Of a stretch of 64,000 nt of DNA, positions 11,201 through 26,200 are shown piece by piece. The position numbers and the translations under genes are program-made. Origin of the DNA: Siphonodentalium dalli (Eukaryota; Mollusca; Scaphopoda; Gadilida; Siphonodentaliidae); the NCBI GenBank assembly GCA_032622095.1, contig CP136062.1:143302351-143366350 (forward strand), written 5' to 3'. The notes beneath the pieces were generated by a model. The model did not search any database, was not told the origin of the DNA, and saw only the letters and a list, made by a program, of their open reading frames with translations. Positions within the stretch are counted from its first letter, which is position 1. Every line of letters starts with the position of its first letter.

Positions 11201-14200
11201 TAGTGCAATGTCCTGTGATTAGGAGCTAATCGCCAATACCAGTATCTGTCTGTAATGTACAAATTAACAAAGATGTTACCCAATTTTTAGGTAATTATTT
11301 CAATAAAATTCACTATTCTTGTGGACGGAAATTATTTTTGGCTAGTTTCTAAGTCAAAGAAGACCATAATTCTAGTAAGAATCAACATTTGGATGAAACC
11401 TGCCATATGTTGATATCCTTCCCACAATACTGGTCTAATATCATTCCCAATAGCATTAAAATCCATGAATTGGTATTGTCAACTATATGCCCCAAATCGT
11501 CTTTGGGATTGGGGCGAAAGAAACTAAAGAAAATATATTAATGCAGCATAAGATAAGCGATAAGAAAAAATACATCCTTCAATCATATTATTGTGAGAGA
11601 AGTTTATTTTTAAATCAGAAAATATGAATTCACTCAGAGAATTGTCGCAGAGTGATTAAGACGTATAACTGCATATAGTGGGAAAGAGCACGAAGTAAAA
11701 TAACTGGAAGTTTCTTGTTTCCTCAAATACATGCAGAAACGATTAGCGGTTTCTGATTCTGTATCTAAAAACAATGATTTACATTGGGTAATTAGCATAA
11801 ATTATTTCTATTCTCTTCACAGCCTCCGACATATACATATGTCATTTCAAATCAACTGATACATTCCGGTGGTAATGGCGAAAAAACACTTTAAAAATTG
11901 ATTGCATTTTAGGAAAACAGCATGTTTTGATGGAACGTGCATGTACAAACGAACCTATTATTTTGAGACAGTGAATCATTCATGACGTAATATTCTCAGT
12001 GACACACAATGTCATCTGTGCGGAGTGCTATTTCCTCTGCCAAAGAACCTGTTCGATATCTGTTGAATGAATTGTAAGATAAATCGATTATCACCACCCT
12101 GTAGGTTCCTTAGATCCATACTCAAGTCTCTGGGCTGTTTGTCAACTTGTCCTGTAGACTCGTCGATAAGACAGCACAAAGAAGGTAGCTCGACTATGGA
12201 TCTCTGAAATCCACATGGTGGTGGTAACAGATATTTATTTTAATAACAATCAAATGTTGGATAATGCTATACAACTTAATATCTCCTACAGCATGTTGTT
12301 ACCCACTGTATATTGTCCATGAACTCGATCAAGTACTTGTAGTTGCGCATGTATTCCAAACCATTTCCAGCCAACCTTGTCAGTTTCTCTATTAGGTACT
12401 TGTGTGGATGTTGGGGTGGGTAGGAGAGATAATATTTTACAACTCTCTTAGAAATAACTGGATTCAGACACTTTATATCAAGACATATATTTGCTGTTTT
12501 AAGCCTAAAAAGCAGTGATGTTTTTGGTAACATAGGTTGAAAAAAGTAGGGGATGTTGGGGTTGGTAGGAGAGATAATATTTTACCACTCTCTTAGAAAT
12601 AACTGGATTCAGACACTTTATATTAAGACATATATTTGCTGTTTTAAGCCTAAATAGCAGTGATGTTTTTGGTAACATAGGTTGAAAAAAGTAGGTTTAT
12701 ATCTATGCATATGAGTTTTATATCTATGTAACCAGGAAAAACAGGTAAACTCTCAAATTGGCTTCAATAATAACAAGATTGATATACCGGGGTTTCTGCT
12801 AGGTGTTAGGGGAATGGTACCCCTATAGCCGCTGGGGGAAATCTTAGTCCATCAACAAATTGTGAATATCTTTTAAATAGTATTTAGTAAATCAGTCGAT
12901 AATCTAATCCAAGTTCTGAATGTCTATGAAAATATAAGTAGAAAAGTCAAGGAATGTTAATTATGTTTTATTTTTAAGAATTTGATGGGTTAAGTAATGT
13001 AATATTGTTGTCATTTGGCTCAGAATATAAACATTGATATTGTATTAGCTACCTTAAGCTTTGCAACAAAAGTCAAGTTAAATTCAGGAATAAAATAAGT
13101 GTACTGACAATTTTTTGCCGCCACCAACAACGTTAGAGGAAATTGTTAAAATTCGCAATTTATTGCCATGTCCGACTTCACTACATTAATGATAACATGT
13201 TATACCATTTCCAATTCCCTGAAATATTCCTGATCATCCTTCAGTGGCTAATATCTGGACGTCGTCTACATAAACATAAGTCAGAAATAGTCAGAACAGC
13301 GTGTTACCGTATTTGAGAACTTAATCACGACATTACCAGGCATAATCAACCATGTTGCATTTATCAATGTCCACTTCGATTTCTAATAGAATAAGGCAAT
13401 AATTGTTGACGTATGGAGAATTGTAAAGCATACTTTTCCTACAAAATTATTCGCTAGTGATCAGCATTAGAGGGAAGATAAAATTATCTTCGTTTATCAC
13501 TCCGTTAGTTTTTTTAGTGGCAGATACACAGGTGATGTATGCATTAATGTATGGATTGGGTTGGGGAATATGTCGGAGGGGAAATTTGAATGAGGTGGAA
13601 GGGACCCTCAAAGGGACCTGCTGCCCCTATAGCAGAAACCCTGGATATACATGAACTTTACATATTAACAGTAATTGTCAATGAGAAAGTAATGTGAAAT
13701 TTGAACATTTTCTACTGTTCATGTCAACAGCAAAGTGTTTTCGTATCTGGTTTGACAGGCGTGGAATGGAATGGAAATCAAAGGGAAGTTGAATCCAATA
13801 GAAGAGTGCTAATAGGTTGTGCTGAAAAATAATGTTTAGGGTTTCCAGAATCGCTGAAAAAATGTCAATATGGGAGAATAAGAATGTTAACCCTTTCATG
13901 ATGGGAGCTGCGCTGGCGCAACATTAAAGACCCTGTGGCAATGCATTCTCTTATATATGCGAGTCAACCATAGGTCACCTCGCATATATAAGAGAATGCA
14001 TTGGCCTAACAATTTTTTATCATTTTTATTAATTTTTCTTACATTCTTTAACAATTTTATCATTTTTTATAATTTTTTCTTACATTCTTTAACAAATTTT
14101 TATCATTTTTTTCTTACATTCTATAACAATTTTTGTAATTTTTTCTTATATTCTTTAGCAGTTTTATTTTATTATAATTTTTTTTTATAAATTCATTACC

Positions 14201-17200
14201 TTACTCATATTTAAATTCGCGCAGTACTATTTTTCACTCAGTTTTAAATTCGCGCACCCATCTGCGCGAATTTAAAAATGACAAAACTATTTTCGTAAAA
14301 GTCTTGGATCTGGTGACAGTTTCAGTTCTCAGTCGTTTCTGAAGATATATGTGTGTATTAAACACGATCACAGTCTATTTACATCATGTAAAACATAAAT
14401 ACACCATCAATTTGTTGCGATGATGGATGTTCATATGCTCCAAATAATGATTCTGATATTGAAATAGTTATGGACTGGATATCAAGGCAACTGATTTCAG
14501 AAAAATCAACGCTTGGTTTCGGATTGTGATGACAAAGCTCAGGGACCAGCCGAGGGGGCGACATAGGCGAAATAGTCGCCCTAGAGCCGCCAATTTCGCC
14601 CTACTAAGGCTCTAGGGCGAAGTTGAAGTCTCCTTGTAAGACTCCTTGTTGAAGTCTCCTTGTAATAAATATAATAATAGTTATAGTATAATATAGGACC
14701 ATGACATAGGAGTATACATTTGGCACTTAGAATGCCATATGATGAATATATTGTTCAACTTGGTTTTGTCTTAATTAGCGTATTGACACCTGTTATTCAA
14801 TCCATTAGTGGCCATAGTGGGGCCCTAGTTATCACACCTGTGTACCATGGACACTCCAAGGTAGATTGTTATGAAATTAAACACACAAGTCAGTATATGT
14901 CACACATACTGAAGCCTGTTGTATTGCTGGTGGATTAAGCTGAGAGTTTATTTGGTGGTGTAAATGATCATAATATAGGATCAATACTTATTTTGCTATA
15001 ATCAATAATTTTGTGTTTACTATTACAAATTATTTACTAAGTACATTCACATATTAAGAGGATAACTTTTTGATTATCAATATATGTTTGTTATTAATAA
15101 TTATTATTCATTCAAATTCATTGACAAAACAGCCTAGTTTTAACCCCCCAAAAAGAAAACAATTGATAATTGAGACTTTGAGTCTCCCCACTTCTCCCTA
15201 TTTTCCTCTGACTTCTCCCTAAAATCTCCAGAGGGAGAAGTCACTTCTCCCTAAAATTTGACCCCTGGCTGGTCCCTGACAAAGCTAAATCAGACTGTAT
15301 AGCCATGGTGTCACTCCAGGCTGGTGAATGGGGAGGTGTGTGCTTTCATGAAAATGCAATCTAGAATATGTTCATTTCTTACAAGCATTTCAACATCATC
15401 GATGTTACCATGATTTGTATGTCGCTTGGCATTTAATAATGGTTTTGAATTGTTTGATATTGTATGTATAGGCGTAATTGTCTATTCAGTGTCCCACGTT
15501 TCGTAAGGTATGTAACTTATCAACATAACTCTTTTGTTTTCCCTGTGGTATATTTTAAATTCAGAGTCGTACTATTTTTCGCTCAGTTTTAAATGTCAGT
15601 GTGCGAAAAATAGTACTGCGCGAATTTCAATACGAGTAAGGTAATAATTTTTATCATTTTTTATGGTCGACTCGCATATATAAGAGAATTAATTGGCACA
15701 GAGTTTTCACAAAAAAATCAGGAAGCTCCCTTCATGAAAGGGTTAAGATACCTTTTTGTTTATTCGCTTTCGGCTTCAGGAATCGAGATCCTGCTAACAG
15801 GTAGTTTATTCGCTGCTTCTTTATCAGCTCCATAATTTCTGGAGTAATCTTATTTCTTAGTTCTCTGTAAAACAAAAATATGACATGAAACCCTTACAGA
15901 AAGATGTATGTAAAGCCAGCCAAACTCAAATATCACATGAAACCCTTACAGAAAGATGTATATAAAGAGAGCCAAACTCAATTTCTGTTTCTCTCACTCC
16001 AAAAACCCTGCGCATGCCACATTTTTATTCTCATTTTATATTTCTTAAAAAATTATATTAATCGGTACAAAATAACTGCAGTATGTTTTAATATAAACTG
16101 TGAGGCACTGAGACCCGCTTCCCAAAATTCATTATTTGTAACCATGTGAATATGCTATGTTTATCGTTTGCAAACACAATAAAACATGTGTCAATGATAC
16201 TTATTTGGTGATTTTTGACGAAATAAATCATATGGAATCTATCGACTAACTTTATGTGGACATATGTTCAGGAAATAAACCCAGAGCTAGCTGACATATG
16301 CTTTGTTGGCACGCACCCCCAGAAATAAAATATCAATTAAAAACGGCGAGTTCATATGCTCTTCAAATATTTTTAGGCCTAAGAAATGTGAAATTGACTT
16401 TGCATGGCCTAACTTGTGTATTATTTTTTGAGTATCCAGGAGATACACACTAGCACAAATGTAAAGGCTATGCTTCCCAAACAAACATCTCTCTCAACCT
16501 TCTAAATTTCATTTGCATTGCTTTCTCAGGTAAGAAAGTTGACACTGGTCCCTCATTTACAGTTTGTTGGAAGAAATACAACTAAATACCCCTATATAGT
16601 TGGGTAATTCCAACATTTCCAGAAGTGGTGTACCATTTGGTGAGATAATTTGTTGTTAATATAGTTGTTTCGACCATGACATCGTTATCGGCCCATCACT
16701 GCATAATAGTGTAAGGCCCTAAATAATCGACTCCTTAACCATATTTCCGACTAAATCCAGAAAAGTTACCCATAATTCTGCTGTGGTTAAGAAGTCGATT
16801 ATTTAGGGCAATATGTACTCTAGTGATTGCCCTGTAAAGTGGTATAATAACCATCATTCATTTACTAGAAAACCATCGATACTCTCCGGTAAAAGAAACA
16901 CTGATGGAAACTTACATTATAGGTTTGGCTTGGGCTTCAGATTCCTCTTTTGTTTGTCGTTCCAGCTCCCAGAGTTTCTTGATTTCTCCATACGTCAGCT
17001 GATTTATTCTACTTTTGAATGCTTCTAAAGTCTGTGGTTGAACCTCAAGGGCTTTGGAGATCTGTTCTTTAACTACATCTAGCACCTAAATAGACAAACA
17101 TATCAGAAGTTAATTTTTTATGCTTGGTTTGCATAATTTTATAAATGCTATGCCAAAAATAATTTCAGGAAGGTTGTTCTTTGACAGCATTCTGGAGATT

Positions 17201-20200
17201 TTACCTCGCATTGGGCCCTTGTGTACTTTTTCATATTGTTGTCCAATATTATTTTATTGGAATCTTACATATCCTGTCTCTTCTGCGAATCATTGATCGT
17301 AAATCTGATATGAACCAATGTTTGTCTTTTGGTCTGATTTTAGAATGGGGAACAGTGTGATCCATAATGTCAAGAAATTTCAAACTCAAAATCTCAGTAG
17401 CGGTGTCTATGTCAGGGGCTTATTCAATAGAATATAGCCATTCTGGGTCACACATGAGCTCCATTGCTTGTTCAAAGTTGCCTCTTGCATAGTTCCTGAC
17501 TATTCAGGAATATGGACCATTACTGCTATACTCAAATTTCAGATATGCTATTACCAAGTAATGATCTGAGATAGATCTGCCGAAGTCAACCACTTCTGAT
17601 CCACATGATGTGACAGTGCTATCCACTATAATAGGGTCAAAAAGTGTCGATGTAACTCTGGTTGCTGATTCAATGACATTCAGGAGGCTATAGTAAGAGA
17701 TATTTCATTGATTTTGAGGACGAGTCCAAGGCATTAGAATTGAAATCACCAGTTAGGACCATAGGGATATTCAGATCGAGTGCATATGCTAGGGACTGAT
17801 CAAGTAGGTCCCCAGTCTCTCTTGTGACAAAATTGGTCAGAGCGGTATGACACACATAAACGATGACCTGGAACTCAGCTTGAATCACGGCACAGGACTG
17901 AGTCATCGAATTCAAGGGAGGGAAAACCTCCTCCATTGCTCAAACCGTCACTCCTTACTGGATCTGAGATCCCTGCGAGTTGTATGTTACTAGTTTGAAA
18001 TGTTGCATTGATGTGGGTTTCTGTGAAACATAGTATATTATAGTCATCGAAAATAGTTTATTTCGGATACTTCTTATATTCAGGTGAAAAATAGAGATGG
18101 AGTGATCACAGTGGATCAACGGACACGGACCAAAACCGGAAGTCGTAGATTTCGAGGTGGAGAACAAAAAGTCCACAAATATTTGTTGACATTTTTCGAC
18201 GTGTTTTTTGGAATATAAACGGTTGGATATAATTTCTGACCAACTGAAGGTGAGTGAATAGTTCTGCACTAATGTTCGGACACCGACGATCAATTTACGT
18301 CAGTTGTCAGTGTTCTATCGCGGAAAAAATGCCATTTAATCATCGCCGCGAGATGATTTCTTCCCCAAAATATCCCAGAAAATCATACTTATCACATTCA
18401 TCGCAGACAGCTGTCGCAACAACCTATATACCAATCGAAAGGCCTGTTTTCCCCCCACAAATGCATATTTTGAGTATTTTCACGGACTGTCTCAAAATTC
18501 CAAATTTCATCTTTTGATGCGGGTACCCGCCTCAATAATACTGTCCGGTTAGTCCTGTACACCCCGGAAATTAGTCGCAATCCACCAGACCGGGCGGACA
18601 GTTATTGTAGTTCAACCAAGAGTCGAAATGGATTAGTTGCTTGGCTGCCTTTCGTTAACAGTGGCACGTTTTTGGCCAACTGCTTTTCTCTTGCAACTAT
18701 GGTATACTGATCAAGTTTAGCTACCGAGTACAGTTTGCAATTTGTTCTCATAACATTCGTTAAGATCTTGTAATGTCATTAATCAAAGAATTATTTATGG
18801 AAATATTTTTAGAACAATAATATTACAATGCGATGCCCTCCATTACCAAGGCAGTAGAAACAGATTGTTATGATGGTGGGAGGTGCAGATGTATTTTCCA
18901 AGTGTGATATTTCAGCCAGTATTTAGTGTGAAGTTTGATACTTGAAAAAACAAATTAAAATTAGATAAATTTCAGAAAAACAAATTAAGACCCATAGCTG
19001 TTTTTTTTCTTTCATTATGGCCACTTTCCCACCACCCCAGTTTTGATTACGATTGTATAATGTTTTCACTATATTTTCGGGTACACACCCCTTTATTTTT
19101 ATGTTTTAAACTACTGGCACCAACCATATTTCGGAGAATTTTCGCTAATATTACATATTATAGCATAGCCATCAAATATGCAAATGTTTATTTCCATTTC
19201 TATGGGTGGCCAAATTCACATTTCATAATTAATTGCAGTTAAGCAATAGCACTTTTAAAAGAATAATTATTTGCGATTAAGCGCAATTCATGGTTATATG
19301 TAACTATGTACCCCTGGTGAATAAATAGGTGTATATATAACTAAACCTGAACTCATATTGACATATCACCTCCTTGTTTTCATTGCTTTGGATGGTTGAG
19401 ATTGGGAACTAGCCTAACTTCTTTATCAAAATGGGTGACTCGCGACAGTATTACTAGTACCATCTGTTTTAGTCGAGTCGAGTCGAGAAACAAACCCATC
19501 AAAGCTCAAGTGTGATCAGATATCGATTATTGAAGTTTGTTATTTCAATTGATTGCTGCCCAGAAACAAGCCGTCAAAACGGTGGTTTCGGTCAAAATTG
19601 CGGATGAAGATGGATAACTCAAAATCAAGTGGTAATACGGCCATATTTTATTTTCAAGCGTTCATTCGGGTGTTGTACAATCCCATGGTCGATTGCCTCA
19701 GCGAAGCCGCCAGCCTTTGCCTCACAGTGGTCACATATGAAGACAGGCATGCTATCCTCTCGTCGGTAGCACCTGGAATTATATAATATCGCTTAGTTGA
19801 CTTGAACTTAAGCTAATATTAGTAACAGATATAGCTGTACACCCCTCCGACAGTATGTTTTAGTCCCCTCCTGATTATTGTTTTATACCCATTGCTGAAT
19901 ATTGAAAACAATAATTTTCTAAGTCGAAAAATGTCATATAACTCCACAAAAAAGTCTGACATAATTCATAATCATAGGTTCACATGTTCCCATGGTACTA
20001 AATATATATGCGAAGCAAAAAACAAATGACCGCAAAATATAGGAAAAAATATCCGAAAATTGCATCCACAAAAGGACGAACAAGCTGCGAGTTGCGAGTG
20101 TGTGATCAGTTAAAAATCGGCACAACACTGAATTTTTCTGAAAAACAAATTGGATGTAAATCTAACATTTTTTTTATGTCGGCCTTCCGAGAGTGATGAC

Positions 20201-23200
20201 AAGTCAGAGTTAATATGACATACATCAAAAGTTATATGTTTACCAAACATGTACTTCGTGGTTGGATTTCAGTTACAGGTTACAGTTCAGTTAAATATAT
20301 ATAAGACACCGCCTGGATGTTATGTTGTCCCATGAGACATATACAACATTATGAACACCCAGAGCATTGTGGCCACGCAAAAGTCAAATGAAACGGCCAT
20401 CATCTGCGGCAAAGTTGCTTTTTCGACCAGAAATGATATTTTTAAAAATATAATATATATTTCCTTAAAGAAAGCCTGAACACTGAACTATATGGATAGA
20501 TGTCCTGCGTTTGTAAACCATAGCAGAAAAGGGTTAACTTTTTGGTCGCCTACGGTAACTAATGGTCAGTGGCTTGCCTCGGTATCAGTCACGCATGCGC
20601 AGTCCCAATATAATTCACTGTACAGATTGAATTAGCCAGTTTATTTTCAACTCAATCAGAAGATTGGCGAGTCGCGGGGTTGGGAATGGCACCGCCATGG
20701 GAGGGCCCTATGATAGTTCAGTGTTCAGGCTTTCTTTAAGGAAATATATATTATATTTTTTAAAATATCATATTTCCGCCAAAGGAAGCCCTCACACTGA
20801 ACTATATGGATTAGAATGCAAGCCCAGGAGGAGGCACGAGCAATAAAGTTAATAGCCAAATTTTGAGTAAAGGTACTCTTCTAAAACAGATTGTACCATA
20901 TATGAACACTTTAATGAATCTGTTAGGATTATTTACGTGAAATAACTCATATAGTTAGAGTGCTATATTGCTCAAATGTGTACCGCCCCCCTTGTTTTGA
21001 AACAAACATCCCATGAGGTGCCATCCAATGCATAGTTGCGAGCGAACCGAGCAAGTATAACGTTAGAAGAAACTCTTCGTTCCTCTCTGTCGTCTTCTTC
21101 AGCTGTCTGTTCTAAGGTCCCACCCGTCAAGGTCCCATGATGCAGGATCATGAAGGAAGGAGACTAACTCACTCTCCGCCTTAGCGACAGAACGACCTGC
21201 AGACGGAGGCCCACTCCATCGATGGCGAGACAACCTAAGTTAACTAACTGCTATTCGCCAAAGAAAAAGCCAGAGAACCTGATGCCAAATTATTGACACA
21301 GGGATTGAGTTGAGAACCCATTAGGCCAAACAGGTTGTACAACGATAATGGAGTCAAGCCATCTGAACAGAGGGAGCCCTCTCTGAGGTACCTATGCATC
21401 ACAGGATATCCGACAGAAATCCTGGGATACAAATCTTACGAGTATATAAACAGTCCTTCCCATGAGGAAAACACACCGAGAGCATTTATTTGCTCCCGTA
21501 ATGCAGAAGACGGGTGTAATATGGCACCCATACGATACCATAATTGTACATGTAAGTTTGGTTTTTTGCTCAAACCAAAAGTCATTGTGGAATAGACCTA
21601 TGTCTAGTTACACTTTAATATGCCATAGTTGCACTGAGATGGTAAAGCATCTAAATAAACCTTAAAATAGTTCAATATTGAACCAACAATTACAGTCTCC
21701 ATTAGTATTTTGTGAAGAAGGACGGGTGCGAATTTTAGCACACGTGAATTGAAAATTACGAGTGCATACGGGTTAGAGAGCAATCACTCCCGTCTCCTGG
21801 GAAGGACTGATATAAATATATAAAAATGATATAAAAATTATATATCAAGGTGATCTATAAGTCACAATGAGATCATTGCAGAAGGCCCTTTGGCTCTTTG
21901 ACAACTGAAATCAGTTCAAATGATGTACAATGTAATCAGATGATAACCACGGGTAAATTGTCACCATGCGGAATATTCAGTTCTGAGCCTCTGCCCAGAA
22001 CATCATGTCACTTTCCCCCCCAAACATGCAGCAGAACGACCTAGGTGTGTGATATGTTAGTGTGAGGCATGCAGCAAACTAGGGGAAGACCCCCTCCAAA
22101 AAGGCTCGCTGATTAAGGAAACAAATGAAAATTTTTATCCTCCTAGTAAAGGACACACATCCCTTTATAATGTTGTTACTTATTGAATTTTAAGAGCCAT
22201 GATGGAGAGGAGCTCCCCCGACCTAAGTGGTCCTGTTGAAGGCAGGTTTAAGGAAAATAGGACAAATCCAGCATAGACCGAAGCGAGCAGAGTTGTCAGC
22301 ATGATCTCAGGCCCTTATGATTGGGCGGCTGGTGCCATGTGGTTGGGATCCCCTCATATGGGTTGGTCCCTGCCTGCAAGGAAAGGTTTGATGGCTAGTC
22401 AAAGAGCTTCCTCGAAAGCTGAGTTGGACAGCGCAAACGTCTTTGCCTGTTTTTATTGTCGAATGTTGATAGGACAATTCCGGCATATACCGAAGCGCGC
22501 AGAGTTGGCAGCATGGTTTCAGGCCCGTATGATCGGGTGCCATGGGGTTGGGATCCACTCGGACTGGGTGGTCCCCTGCCTGCAAAGAAAGGTCTATAAC
22601 GCTAGTCAATGAGCTTCCTAGAAAGCTGAGATGGACAGTGCAAACGTCTTTGCCCGCGTTATTGTCTATTGTCTATAGGCGTGCAGTGCCCTGTTAATTT
22701 TATTACCATGTGCCAGATAATCAAATTGATATTGGTAATAGTAGTATGAAGAGCCATGAGATGTACTCTGTCGGCCAGGCCATTGGCAGGGTCGTTGTGG
22801 CACGTGACAAGAGAAATGCTTTCCATGTAAATGTGCTTCATTCATGTGTGAAGTCTATTGACCAGTGTGTCAGTCGCGGGTCGTGTCACTTACCTATGAA
22901 ATGTATATCACAGGTAAGATAGATCGAGTTCTCGATGCATTTTGAAGACGGTGGTACGATTGCGCAGGGCGTGCCAGGAGGGCTTGAGAGTTCATAGTTC
23001 GGTAGGAAGAAGCCTATAGATGAGATAATCCGTGGATAGGAAATCACGATCCGCAGCTTCTGCCTTACCGATGCCAGACTGTGACGACCGAAAAGACCCA
23101 CAGTCTGACGTATTGTGCGCAGACGGGTCGTCATCGAAAGCCTCAGACGCCTTGGGGTGTAAGGATAGCATGTCGCTCTCTGCCCTAGCGTCGGAACGAC

Positions 23201-26200
23201 CTGCAATAATGGACGACAAAACACTAGAGGGAGGCCCATTCCGGCGATGGCTCAATCGAGGAGTAAATACCTCCCATGGAATTTTAAGGCTGATAAACTG
23301 AGTTCCAATTTTGGAGTCCAGTGTCGAAATGAAGAATCCCATAGCCAAAACTGGTTCCTTCTGATAACCGGAAGGAGGTGGAGCCATCGGACCGGGGTGA
23401 GCCCCCCCCCCCAAATGCAGGTGGTCCCGACCAAGCTGAATGTCCTGTCCAAGCAGAACGATGGGTAGAGGCCATTGCAGCAGAAACCCCAAGACGGCTG
23501 AGAGGCAGGCAAGGCCGTGTCTTTATATAGATCGTGACCAAGGGGACCGGGCTTGCTACCTCATGGGTAGGGCCACTGCCCTATGCCGAAGTCGCCGTAG
23601 GCCGCCCAGCCGGTGTCGTTACGTTCGCACGCGATTTTGGCAACTTCAGCACACAGAACCGCTTGCGCCGGTGTGGGACCAAATGTCCTGGGGGTCCCAA
23701 GTACCCCTGCATCGCCACCGGTCACTTCCCCACTAATTGATTTAATGCCGCGGCATAATCGGGGGAGCGTGAACTGTTCCTGCCCGAGAAGAGATCCGAC
23801 CGAGAAATACTACCTGGGAAGGATCCAGAGATGGTGAAAATAAAGGCTCTATATCATACTAGTAGACTATCTCATCCGATTTTCATGTTTAGTTGTTGAA
23901 TTATTCTTCTCTTAGAAAAATTTGTTGAAATAATGGAGAACCACTTTAATAATTACTATCCCCAGGGTCTCCAGAGTTTGAGCGCCCAAACCTGTAGCAG
24001 GTAGAAAAAAATCCCTGGATCCTTCTCAGAAATTTACAAGCCCACCGGTTCAGACCGGCTTGCTGAACCGGCTGGTGTATAATCGCAGCTATTGTTCATT
24101 AGACCTACCGCCATACTTAAAGTAATTAACCACCAATAACGTGGTGTCACCCAGTTAATATGGCGGTACTATACCGCGGTATCCTCCAACACCGCGGCAC
24201 CGATACCGCTTGTTAACGCGAACAAGCATGCGCGAGTAAATACCTCCCCTAAAAGAGTTCCATGAAAATCACCGCGGTATTCCACAAAATTAATGCGGTG
24301 CCCGCTAAAAGACCACTGTATCATCACCCAATACCGTAACTTCACGCCATGACCGTCTCGATACCGCTACCGTTTATTACCGGTATCACCGCGGTCATGA
24401 CCGGGGTATCACCCCGTTTCTCTGGTCAATCACTTTGAGAATAGCGGTATATACAAGGTAGCTATTAATCGACATACCTCTATGACATGGCTGAGATTTA
24501 TTCGTAGCACTACGGTACTACTGTCATATGAAGTTATTGTTATGCATGTGACATTGATAAACCAAGAACTAATCAACTGTCAGTATTCTTGGGTAGATTG
24601 TAATCAACTTCAAGGTCAAACGTGATTAACACATCTGGATCATTTGTATTGAAACATAGTATTATGTGAAAGCACGTTGTTCATAACATGACGAGAGATA
24701 GCGTCAGTAGCGATGGAATGATTGTTAAATAAATTTCCACGCATTAAAACGTCAAAATAATTCCCACGAAATTATGATATTTCCGGCGGAGAATCACGTG
24801 GCATTTTTGATATCTGACAAATTCAATCATACCTTATAGGTGCTATAATAATTCCATAGATGTATTTCTCACAATAATCTGTGCGCCTCGTAAGGCCTTG
24901 AAATGGTATCTGGTTTTGACATTGATAAACCAAGATGTTAATGTTATCAACTTTAAGTTCGAATGTGACCAACACATCTGGATCAGTGGTATAGAACCAT
25001 AAAACAACAAAGTATTATGAGAAAGAATGTTGTTCATAACATTATGATAGATAGCGTCAGTAGCGATGGTAATTATTGCTAAATAAATGTCCACGCGTAA
25101 ATAAATTCCCACGAAATTAGGAGACTTCCGTTAGCGAATCACGTGGCATTTTTTATATCTGACAAATTATATCATACCTTATAGGTTCTATAATAATTAC
25201 ATAGATGAATTGTTCACAGTAGTCTATGCGCCTCGTAAGGCCTTGAAATGGCGGCTGATTATGGCGAAATGTCAATTTTCATATTCGAAAATTTTGAAGT
25301 CAGCCGCCTATTCGAAAAACACGAACAATTATATGTTTGAAACGAAACGGTCCGTGAATTCGAAACGATAATTATAAAAACGAACGCGTAGGCGACCAGT
25401 AATTATTGTATCGATAAATTGAATTTGTCGCTATTGTTAAACGACAAATTCGGAAAAATACTCCCTTATGATCCGGTCGGTTGGTAGCAGAAAAATAAAC
25501 TCGCTAATTCAATCTGTACAGTGAATTATATTGGGACTGCGCATGCGTGACTGATACCGAGGCAAGCCACTGACCATTAGTTACCGTAGGCGACCAAAAA
25601 GTTAACCCTTTTCTGCTATGGTTTACAAACGCAGGACATCTATCCATATAGTTCAGTGTGAGGGCTTCCTTTGGCGGAAATATTGAAAATGGCAGACTTC
25701 AGCAAAAGCACGACTAAGCGGACAGATATTTTACAACTAATGATTAAATTTTTCGGGACTAACCGGACAGTATTTTCGAGGTGGGTACCCGCATCAAAAG
25801 ATGAAATTTGGAATTTTGAAACAGTCCGTGAAAATACTCAAAATATGCATTTGTGGGGGGAAAACAGGCCTTTCGATTGGTATATAGGTTATTGCGACAG
25901 CTGTCTGCGATGAATGTGATAAGTATGATTTTCTGGGATATTTTGGGGAAGAAATCATCTCGCGGCGATGATTAAAAGGCATTTTTTTCCGCGATAGAAC
26001 ACTGACAACTGACTTAAATTGATCGTCGGTGTCCGAACATTAGTGAAGAACTATTCACTCACCTTCAGTTGGTCAGAAATGATATCCAACAGTTTATATT
26101 CAAAAAAACACGTCGAAAAATGTCAACAAATATTTGTGGACTTTTTTTTCTCCACCTCGAAATCTACGACTTCCGGTTTTGGTCCGTGTCCGTTGATCCA

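Larger units (their letters stand above)
13891..15742. mobile_element. TTAA-flanked element in ELMO intron 16, host of a three-level nest
   Basis: TTAA at 13887-13890 and 15743-15746; termini CCCTTTCATGATGGGAGCT and AGCTCCCTTCATGAAAGGG. A hairpin of the CCAATGCATTCTCTTATATA type lies near the left end (about 13940-14005) and a truncated one near 15664-15700. The core is interrupted by 14195-15645. The right TTAA occupies bases 6-9 of intron 16, directly beside the exon 16 donor. Confidence 0.8.

Noticed and set aside
22992-23492. 166-aa minus-strand open frame as a host gene
   Set aside because: It lies in the GC-rich repeat-bearing island, has no recognisable domain, and overlaps equally open frames on the other strand, as expected from base composition.
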